NCBI RefSeq assembly: GCF_900114705.1
Contig: NZ_FOTW01000031.1
Coordinates: 1 to 64,000, forward strand
Reading direction: 5' to 3'
DNA from: Rugamonas rubra
GTDB taxonomy: Bacteria; Pseudomonadota; Gammaproteobacteria; Burkholderiales; Burkholderiaceae_D
Length of the DNA stretch: 64,000 nt
Below the pieces are notes generated by a model, which was given only the letters and a program-made list of their open reading frames with translations, did no database searches and had not been told where the DNA came from. The position numbers and the translations under genes are program-made. The number at the start of each line of letters is the position of its first letter. Position 1 is the stretch's first letter. This document shows positions 55,675 through 64,000 of this stretch, piece after piece.

Positions 55675-58524
55675 TCAGCCGGCCGGCGGCTGGGCCTTGA
55701 GCGGGGCGTCGAACTGCGCGGCCGGCATCGGCCGGGCGAACAGGTAGCCCTGGCCGTAGTCGCAGCCGGCGCCGGCCAGCAGGGCGCGCTGCTGCTCGGT
55801 CTCGCCCCCCTCGGCGATGACGCGCAGGCCCAGCTTGTGGGCCATGACGATGATCGCGTCCGACAGCGCCATGTCGCTCGACTCCGGCGCCAGGTTGCGG
55901 GTGAAGGAGCGGTCGATCTTCAAGTAGTCGATGTCGAACTTCTTCAGATACGACAGCGAGGAGTAGCCGGTGCCGAAGTCGTCCAGCGCCACCTGGATGC
56001 CGGCGTCGCGCAGCAACAGCAGCTTGTCGGTGACGGCGCTGCTGGCGTCGAGCAGCAGGCCCTCGGTGATCTCGACCACCAGCGACTGGCCCGGCAGGCC
56101 GCGCGCCTGCAGCTGGCCGAGCCAACCGCGGTAGCCGCCCTCGCGCTGGAACTCCAGCGGCGACTGGTTGATGCTGACCTGGAACTCCGGATGGTGCTCG
56201 CGGCGCCAACGCGCCACCCACTGCAGCGACTGCTGGAAGACCCACTCGCCGATGTCGATGATCAGGCCGCTGGCCTCGGCCAGCGGGATGAACTCGAGCG
56301 GGCTGACCAGGCCGCGCAGCGGATGGTTCCAGCGGATCAGCGCCTCGGCCTTGTGGATGCGGCCGCTGCGCAGGTGGACGATGGGCTGGTAGTACAGCTC
56401 CAGCTGGCCGCCCTTGAGCGCGCCGCGCAGGTCGTTGGTCAGGCGCATGCGGTTCTGCGCCGCCACCTGCAGCACCGGGGTGAAGTAGCTGAAGCGGTTG
56501 CGCCCGGCGCCCTTGGCGGCGTACATCGCCTGGTCGGCGTGCTTGAGCAGGTCCTCGATGTCGACGCCGTCGTCGGGGAACAGGGTGATGCCGATGCTGG
56601 CCGAGACGAAGGCCTGCTCCTGGCCCAGCGCGAACGGCGCCAGCAGGCTGTCGATGATCTGCTGGGCGATCCGTTCGACCCGCTCCAGCCCGCCCGCCGC
56701 CGGCAGCTCGGGCAGGATCACGGTGAACTCGTCGCCGCCCAGCCGCGCCACCGTGTCCGACTCGCGTACGCAGGCGCCGATGCGGCGCGCCGCGTCGATC
56801 AGCAGGATGTCGCCCTGGTGGTGGCCCAGCGTGTCGTTGACCTCCTTGAAGTGGTCGAGGTCGATGAACAGGATCGCCACCCGCGTGCCGTCGCGCCGGC
56901 TCTTGGCCAGGTCGTGCGCCAGGCGGTCGTGGAACATGCGCCGGTTGGGCAGCTCGGTGAGGGCGTCGAAGTTGGCCTGCTGCCAGATCAGCGCCTCCGC
57001 CGCACGCTTCTCGGTGACGTCCTCGACCATGCACAGGTGGTGCGGATGGCCGCCGGCGGCGCTGCCGATGGCGGCCACCGAGGCGTCGACCCAGACCACC
57101 GCGCCGTCCGGCCGCAGCAGCCGCTTCGACAGCTTGTAGCCGCCGACCCGGCCGGCGTTCAGGCCGGCCATCTGCTCGCGCTCGGCGGCGGCGTCGTCCG
57201 GATGGCTGATCGCCAGCCAGCTGGCGGCCTTCAGCTCGTCCTCGCCGCGCCCGGCGATGGCCAGGCAGCGCGGGTTGGCGTCGCGGAACTGGCCGCTGGC
57301 CGCGTCGATCAGGGCGATGCCCATCGGCGCCGCCTCGAACATGGTGCGGAAGCGCAGCTCGCCCTTGCGGATGGTTTCCTCGGCGCGGCGGCGCTCGCGC
57401 GCCAGCAGGCTGAAGTGGACCGCCGCCGCCAGCGCCAGCAGCGCGCCGACGCCGCCCAGCACGCGGTACAACCACTTCAGGCGGGCGTTGCCGTCGTCGC
57501 CCTGGTAGAGGAAGCCGTCGAAGTTGACGCCCCTGGGCAGCAGGCCCAGGTCGGCGTAGACGTCGGCGATGTGGCGCCAGCGCGCCGGGTTCATGTAGCC
57601 GATCTCGACCAGCACGGGCTGCACCAGCGGCACCATCTGGCGCGCCTCGTAGAGCAGGTGCTGGCGGTCGTGGCGGCGCGAGTACTTGTTGAGGATCAGC
57701 TCGGCGATCTCCTCCTGGTGGGCCATGGCGTACTGCCAGCCGCGCATGCTGGCGGCGCGGAAGGCCTGCGCCCGCCGCGGGTGGTCGGCCAGCTCGCGCT
57801 CGCTGGTAAACAGGTTGTCGCCGTAGAAGTCGATGCCGGCCGCGCGCGGCGTGTAGATGTCGTAGGGGAAGCCGAGGCGGTCCAGCAGGTCGGGCTCGTT
57901 GGTGACGTAGATCGACTGGGCGTCGACCTTGCCGCTGACCAGGTCCTCGGGGCGGTAGCTGTGCTCGACGCGCTGCAGCCGGTAGCTGGGGATGCCCTCC
58001 TTCTTCAGGTAGGCCAGCAGCTCGTCGGCGTGGGTCAGCTCGTCGGTCAGCGAGCCGATCATCACGCGCTTGCCGTCGACGCGCTGGATGTCCGGCTCGC
58101 CGCCGCTCTGCCGCATCACCAGCGCGTAGGGCGAATGCTGGAACACCACGCCCAGCACCACCAGCGGCTTGCCGGCCAGGCGCGCCAGCAGCAGGCTGCT
58201 GCTGCCGACGCCGTAGGCGGCGCGGCCGGCCAGCACGGCGCGCTCGGGCTCGTTGCCGTCGCTGCCCTCGAGCAGGCGCACGTCGAGGCCGGCCTCGCGG
58301 TAGTAGCCCTGCTCGAGCGCGGCGTAGTAGCCGGCGAACTGGAACTGGTGGCTGTGCTTGAGCTGCAGCACGACCCGCTCGAGCGGCGGCGCGGCGGCGG
58401 CGGCGGCCGGCAGCGCCAGCAGCACCAGCAGCCGGGCGCCGCGGCCGAGCCGGCGCAGCGCGGACAAAACCAAGGTGGAACGGGCGGCGGTGGGGGACGG
58501 GCGGTCGGGCACTGAACTATCCAA
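55675..58524 (-). CDS. SBP-PAS-GGDEF-EAL cyclic-di-GMP signalling protein
   Basis: A 949-residue sensor. After a signal segment (about 25-46) it has a periplasmic NMT1/THI5-like substrate-binding domain (about 50-335), one membrane helix (about 355-375), a PAS domain (about 385-510), GGDEF with an intact G-G-D-E-F near 597, and EAL with E-A-L near 727 and D-D-F-G-T-G. Both catalytic motifs look intact, so it may make and degrade c-di-GMP in response to a thiamine-precursor-like or other ligand. Its last 590 bp are duplicated at 48333. Confidence 0.93.
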   Translation of the reverse strand: MDSSVPDRPSPTAARSTLVLSALRRLGRGARLLVLLALPAAAAAAPPLERVVLQLKHSHQFQFAGYYAALEQGYYREAGLDVRLLEGSDGNEPERAVLAGRAAYGVGSSSLLLARLAGKPLVVLGVVFQHSPYALVMRQSGGEPDIQRVDGKRVMIGSLTDELTHADELLAYLKKEGIPSYRLQRVEHSYRPEDLVSGKVDAQSIYVTNEPDLLDRLGFPYDIYTPRAAGIDFYGDNLFTSERELADHPRRAQAFRAASMRGWQYAMAHQEEIAELILNKYSRRHDRQHLLYEARQMVPLVQPVLVEIGYMNPARWRHIADVYADLGLLPRGVNFDGFLYQGDDGNARLKWLYRVLGGVGALLALAAAVHFSLLARERRRAEETIRKGELRFRTMFEAAPMGIALIDAASGQFRDANPRCLAIAGRGEDELKAASWLAISHPDDAAAEREQMAGLNAGRVGGYKLSKRLLRPDGAVVWVDASVAAIGSAAGGHPHHLCMVEDVTEKRAAEALIWQQANFDALTELPNRRMFHDRLAHDLAKSRRDGTRVAILFIDLDHFKEVNDTLGHHQGDILLIDAARRIGACVRESDTVARLGGDEFTVILPELPAAGGLERVERIAQQIIDSLLAPFALGQEQAFVSASIGITLFPDDGVDIEDLLKHADQAMYAAKGAGRNRFSYFTPVLQVAAQNRMRLTNDLRGALKGGQLELYYQPIVHLRSGRIHKAEALIRWNHPLRGLVSPLEFIPLAEASGLIIDIGEWVFQQSLQWVARWRREHHPEFQVSINQSPLEFQREGGYRGWLGQLQARGLPGQSLVVEITEGLLLDASSAVTDKLLLLRDAGIQVALDDFGTGYSSLSYLKKFDIDYLKIDRSFTRNLAPESSDMALSDAIIVMAHKLGLRVIAEGGETEQQRALLAGAGCDYGQGYLFARPMPAAQFDAPLKAQPPAG

Positions 58525-58679
58525 AACGGGGTGGGCGGGGCGGCGGCCTTAATTGTAGCCGTTCCGGCCGCACCGCCGGGGAACTTGTGGACGTGGCGGC
58601 AAGAATCGCGGCGCCCGTCCGGGCGTGAAAAAGGGCGGCCGGGCTCGCGCCCGCCGCCCCGCTTGGCCGTCCCGTCCGC

Positions 58680-60143
58680 TTACGGCATTTGGGTCGGCTG
58701 CGCCACGTAGGTCGTGTTGCCGTTGCCCTGCTGGCCCTCGGCGTTGCGGCCCCAGCCCCACAGGCTGTTGTCGGTCTGGCGGCCGAAGGAATGGTTCAGG
58801 CCGGCGGCGATGCCGACCCAGTTGGTCGACAGGCCGATCTGCGTCGGCGCGCCCAGGTCCTGGCCCAGGCCGTCGCCGAGCTGGCCGTCGCCGTTGGCGC
58901 CCCAGGCCCACAGCGTGCCGTCGGCGCGCAGCGCCAGCATGTGGTTGGCGCCGGCGGCCACGCCCAGCCAGTTCAGCGTGGTCGAGGCCTGCTGGAACGG
59001 CGCCAGCACCGGCTGGGCGCCGTTGTTGCCGATCTGGCCGTTGCTGTTGTCGCCCCAGGTGAACAGCGCGCCGTCCGAGCGGATGCCGGCCGAATGCAGC
59101 GCGCCGCCGGTCACGGCGACCCAGTTCGCGGTGCCGATCGGAATCGGCGTCGGCGAGTCGACCGTGCTGGCGTTGCCCAGCTGGCCGCGCAGGTTGTTGC
59201 CCCAGGTGTAAAGGCTGCCGGACAGCAGGCCCAGCGAATGGTTGGCGCCCGCCGCCACGGTGGTCCAGCCGGCCGAAATGGCGGTGCCGCCGGCGGCCGG
59301 CGCCGGCAGGATGATCTTGGTCGGCACCAGACGGTCGACGGTGGTGCCGTCGCCCAGCTGGCCGCTGGAATTGCGGCCCCAGGCCCACAGCAGGCCGGTC
59401 TTGCCGCCGATCGCCAGCGTGTGGGCCTCACCGGCGGCGACATAGGTCCAGTCGGTGGCGGTGCCGATGCGCACCGGCGTGGCGCGGTTGATCTTGGTGC
59501 CGTCGCCCAGTTGGCCGTTGGAATTGCGGCCCCAGGCCCACAGCGAGCCGTCGGCGCGCAGCGCCACGGTATGCTGCACGCCAACGGCGATCTGGCGCCA
59601 AGTGGTGACGCCGCCGGCCACCGGCGTAGGGGCGAGACGGTCGCTGGCGGTGGTGTCGCCCAGCTGGCCGAGCAGGTTGCTGCCCCAGCCGAACAGGGTG
59701 CCGTCGGCCTTGCGGCCGAAGCTCTGGTTGCCGCCGGCGGCGACGTCGACCCACGGCAGGCGCACGGTGACCGTGGTGCTGCCGCTGACGCCGCTGGCGG
59801 TGGCGGTGATGGTGTCGCTGCCGACGGCGGCGCCGGTCACCAGGCCGTTGGTGAACACCTTCAGCAAGGCGTTGTTGCCCTTGGCGGCGGTCCAGGTCAC
59901 GCCGGTGCTCAGCACGGCGACCTTCGAGTCGGAGTATTTGCCGGTGGCGATCATCTGCTGGCTGCCGCCGACGGTGATCGACGGGTTGGCCGGCGTGACG
60001 ATGATTTCCGTCAAGGTGACGGTCGGCGGGGTCGGGGTGATCGGCGTGGTGCTGCTGTCTTTACTGCCGCCGCCGCCGCAAGCGGCCAGCACGGCGAGGA
60101 TGGGCACCAACACCAGGGAGGACAGGCTAAAGGTTTTTTTCAT
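58680..60143 (-). CDS. RCC1-repeat lipoprotein with Ig-like domain
   Basis: A 487-residue exported protein. The signal sequence ends in a lipobox L-A-A-C followed by G-G-G-G, then a Thr/Pro linker and a BIG2/Ig-like domain (about 40-130, T-V-G-G-S-Q-Q-M-I-A-T-G). At least six RCC1-type repeats follow, each with the core L-[WFY]-x-W-G-x-N-x-x-G-Q-L-G. They should fold into a seven-bladed propeller on the cell surface or in the periplasm. Bacterial RCC1 proteins have no uniform function. Confidence 0.9.
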   Translation of the reverse strand: MKKTFSLSSLVLVPILAVLAACGGGGSKDSSTTPITPTPPTVTLTEIIVTPANPSITVGGSQQMIATGKYSDSKVAVLSTGVTWTAAKGNNALLKVFTNGLVTGAAVGSDTITATASGVSGSTTVTVRLPWVDVAAGGNQSFGRKADGTLFGWGSNLLGQLGDTTASDRLAPTPVAGGVTTWRQIAVGVQHTVALRADGSLWAWGRNSNGQLGDGTKINRATPVRIGTATDWTYVAAGEAHTLAIGGKTGLLWAWGRNSSGQLGDGTTVDRLVPTKIILPAPAAGGTAISAGWTTVAAGANHSLGLLSGSLYTWGNNLRGQLGNASTVDSPTPIPIGTANWVAVTGGALHSAGIRSDGALFTWGDNSNGQIGNNGAQPVLAPFQQASTTLNWLGVAAGANHMLALRADGTLWAWGANGDGQLGDGLGQDLGAPTQIGLSTNWVGIAAGLNHSFGRQTDNSLWGWGRNAEGQQGNGNTTYVAQPTQMP

Positions 60144-60332
60144 GATCTTCCAATATTTTCACATAAGCGACCGGGCGTCGGGCGGCGGCGCGGACTGGCG
60201 CAGTGGGTGCAGCGTCCAGCCAGTGTAGCCGCAGGCCCTCGATTTGCATCGCAGGAGCAAGCCTGAATTATCCACGCTATTGAACCGATCCGGGGATTTA
60301 ACAACATTTCCCTTGGAGAAACAAGCAAAAAA

Positions 60333-60361
60333 AGAGCCGGACGCCAACGGCGTCCGGCTCT
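60333..60361 (-). terminator. Rho-independent terminator of the YgiQ-type gene
   Basis: AGAGCCGGACGCC (60333-60345) pairs perfectly with GGCGTCCGGCTCT (60349-60361). The run of A at 60327-60333 gives a long T-run on the minus strand. Confidence 0.95.
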
Positions 60362-60388
60362 CCGGCGTGGCGGCGCGGGCCGGCCCGC

Positions 60389-60433
60389 TTACTTGCGGCC
60401 GGCTTACTTGCGGCCGGCTTACTTGCGGCCGGC

Positions 60434-60448
<15 letters not shown>
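60389..60448. repeat. Four tandem 15-bp repeats, each with a stop codon
   Basis: TTACTTGCGGCCGGC is repeated four times with stops on the minus strand at 60389, 60404, 60419 and 60434. In frame each unit reads A-G-R-K-stop, so the last codons of the YgiQ-type gene have been amplified. Confidence 0.9.
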
Positions 60449-62767
<2,319 letters not shown>

Positions 62768-62983
62768 ATCGGACGGATTGTACCGGAAATGCCTGGCGTC
62801 TGCCCGCGCCGTGGCGCTTTTTCCGCCCGGCGGGCGGAAAAATCCTTTTAGAATTCAATCACTTGTACAAATTGCACAATTTTTCAGCAGCGTCGCGGCG
62901 GGCCTGCGCCGATGTCAGAGTCCCATTGCTTTGTCAGACAACTTTGCTATAACGAATAGACCCGCCATCCACCGGAGACCAGC

Positions 62984-63496
62984 ATGCGACGACGCCTCTA
63001 CTTCATGTTGCCCGACCTGCCCAGCGCGCGCGCCATGCTCGACGAACTGCTGCTGGCCCGCATCGAGATCGGCCACATGCGCTTCATGGCGCGCGACGGC
63101 ACGCTGCCGGCGGACATGCCCGACGTGAGCGTGCTGCAAAAGACCGACGTGGTGCACGGCGCCCAGCTGGGCATCGTCATCGGCGGCATCGTCGGCCTGG
63201 GGGCCGGCATCTTCCTGATCATGTTCCCGCCCGAGGGCCTGACCCTGCGCACCGCCGCCATTTTGCTGGTGGCGCTGGGCGGTGCGCTGTTCGGCGGCTG
63301 GGCCTCGGGCATGAACGCGGCGGCCGTGCCGAACTCGCGGCTGGCGCAGTTCGCCGAGCGCATCGAGCAGGGACAGGTGTTGATGATGATCGACGTGCCG
63401 GTGCGGCGCGTGCAGGAGATCGAGCAGATGATCGCCAAGCGCCATCCCGAAATCAGCTTTGGCGGTAGCGAACCGCCGATGCTGGCGTTTCCGTAG
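62984..63496 (+). CDS. DUF1269-like membrane protein
   Basis: A 170-residue protein that begins M-R-R-R-L-Y-F-M-L-P-D-L-P-S-A-R and has V-S-V-L-Q-K-T-D-V-V-H-G. Two adjacent membrane segments follow (about 58-78 and 86-108), the second with a glycine-zipper-like pattern, then a soluble C-terminal part. The pattern fits DUF1269-related proteins, whose function is not established. Preceded by CCGGAGA. Confidence 0.85.
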   Translation: MRRRLYFMLPDLPSARAMLDELLLARIEIGHMRFMARDGTLPADMPDVSVLQKTDVVHGAQLGIVIGGIVGLGAGIFLIMFPPEGLTLRTAAILLVALGGALFGGWASGMNAAAVPNSRLAQFAERIEQGQVLMMIDVPVRRVQEIEQMIAKRHPEISFGGSEPPMLAFP

Positions 63497-63562
63497 CGCC
63501 AGCCGCCCGGGGGTCGGCGGCATTGCCGCCGGCGGCCCCGGGTACTCGTCCCCAGCCGCCCT

Positions 63563-63588
63563 AGGGTCAGACCCTAGGGTCTGACCCT
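63563..63588. repeat. Exact 26-bp GGGTCAGACCC palindrome
   Basis: Identical to 45325-45350 and likewise between convergent gene ends (DUF1269-like and DUF4404 genes). Confidence 0.9.
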
Positions 63589-63613
63589 CGATTGTTGGCC
63601 TGGCGGCTCCCCG

Positions 63614-63892
63614 TCAAATGCCCATGCTGGCCAGGATGGTGCCCAGTTCGCGCAGCGCCGGCTCCAGTTGCGGATGCTGGGCGGCGAACTTGGCCGAAAT
63701 CTCCTGGGTCCGCTCGGCCAGGCCGTAGGTGGTGGTGTCGCCTTCCGTGGCGGCGGCCTCGCCGCGCGTCAGCAACTGCTTGATGTCGCCGTCCAACTGC
63801 TTCAGCAGGTCCTGCAATTCCTCGTCCACCGGACCGGCGCTGGCCAGTTTGGTGTGCAGGGTTTTCAACGATGCCTTCAGGTTGCTGTCCAT
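63614..63892 (-). CDS. DUF4404 family protein
   Basis: A 92-residue, mostly helical, soluble protein. M-D-S-N-L-K-A-S-L-K-T-L-H-T-K-L, the central L-L-K-Q-L-D-G-D-I-K and the F-A-A-Q-H-P-Q-L-E-P-A-L-R segment match DUF4404. The function is unknown. It is convergent with the DUF1269-like gene and lies 24 bp downstream of the partial DUF2132 gene, probably as an operon. Confidence 0.85.
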   Translation of the reverse strand: MDSNLKASLKTLHTKLASAGPVDEELQDLLKQLDGDIKQLLTRGEAAATEGDTTTYGLAERTQEISAKFAAQHPQLEPALRELGTILASMGI

Positions 63893-63916
63893 AGTACTTC
63901 CTCAGTCTGCTTCGAT

Positions 63917-64000
63917 TTAGTCGGTGAACTTGGTTCCCTGGTACAGCTCCTCGACGCGGGCGCGGGCCCAGGGTGTCTTGCGCAGGAACTTCAGGCTCGA
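63917..64000 (-). CDS. DUF2132/VF530 family protein (C-terminal 27 codons)
   Basis: Only the end of the gene is in the window. The residues L-K-F-L-R-K-T-P-W-A-R-A-R-V-E-E-L-Y followed by a short tail and TAA match the C-terminal half of VF530-like DNA-binding-fold proteins. The start lies beyond the right edge. Confidence 0.8.
   Translation of the reverse strand, partial: SSLKFLRKTPWARARVEELYQGTKFTD

Noticed and set aside
55837..58515. 892-codon plus-strand frame opposite the GGDEF-EAL gene
   Set aside because: Antisense shadow; composition is not protein-like.

Overview
The window is high-GC DNA with GC-rich third positions. Its gene content points to a betaproteobacterium of the Oxalobacteraceae (Massilia/Duganella/Janthinobacterium type): a divergent ssb/uvrA pair sharing a LexA box, rdgC next to dinB, GTP-dependent PEP carboxykinase, an ahpC-ahpF pair, a secreted PHB depolymerase, a VF530/DUF2132 gene, and very long proteins built from 'AALSTAQV'-like octapeptides. 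The assignment is inference from content; no rRNA is present. No CRISPR array, insertion sequence or prophage was seen.

Layout. 0-1.8 kb: 5' part of a giant octapeptide-repeat gene (minus strand), then about 0.9 kb without a convincing gene. 2.7-14.5 kb: an alpha/beta hydrolase; a polysaccharide deacetylase fused to a caspase-like peptidase; a proline-rich flavoprotein; a small membrane protein; a beta-lactamase-like lipoprotein; a LysR regulator divergent from an SDR/quinone-reductase pair; and a PHB depolymerase. 14.7-25.9 kb: a lower-GC ATPase of the DUF234 type, ssb/uvrA, a TetR unit with two copies of a candidate operator, pckG, a 2-hydroxyacid dehydrogenase and a mini-asparaginase. 26.1-35.9 kb: two more octapeptide-repeat genes (1328 and 1827 aa), one with an inserted EF-hand-like calcium module. 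36.1-47.7 kb: rdgC, dinB with its own LexA box, a chemotaxis receptor, a solute-binding protein, tRNA-Val and two identical tRNA-Asp genes, LysR/GST, a cyclic-nucleotide sensor plus AI-2E permease, and ahpC-ahpF.

47.9-58.5 kb is the most unusual region. A 117-residue peptide, a heme-oxygenase-like diiron protein and a radical SAM protein form a minus-strand operon behind a consensus sigma-54 promoter. Divergent from it is a sigma-54 activator with an FHA-like N-terminus. Convergent with that activator is a pair encoding a membrane Ser/Thr kinase with TPRs and a 193-aa unknown protein. The block lies between two direct copies of the 3' end of an EAL gene: a 551-bp fragment at 48333-48883 and the intact SBP-PAS-GGDEF-EAL gene ending at 55675. 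The radical SAM gene ends exactly at the junction with the fragment. I infer a kinase -> FHA activator -> sigma-54 -> peptide-modification pathway, possibly a RiPP-like system acquired or rearranged by recombination.

58.5-64 kb: an RCC1-repeat lipoprotein, a YgiQ-type radical SAM protein whose last codons and stop are tandemly repeated, a DUF1269-like membrane protein, a DUF4404 protein and the end of a DUF2132/VF530 gene. A family of 'GGGTCAGACCC' palindromes sits between convergent genes at 26.1, 45.3 and 63.6 kb.
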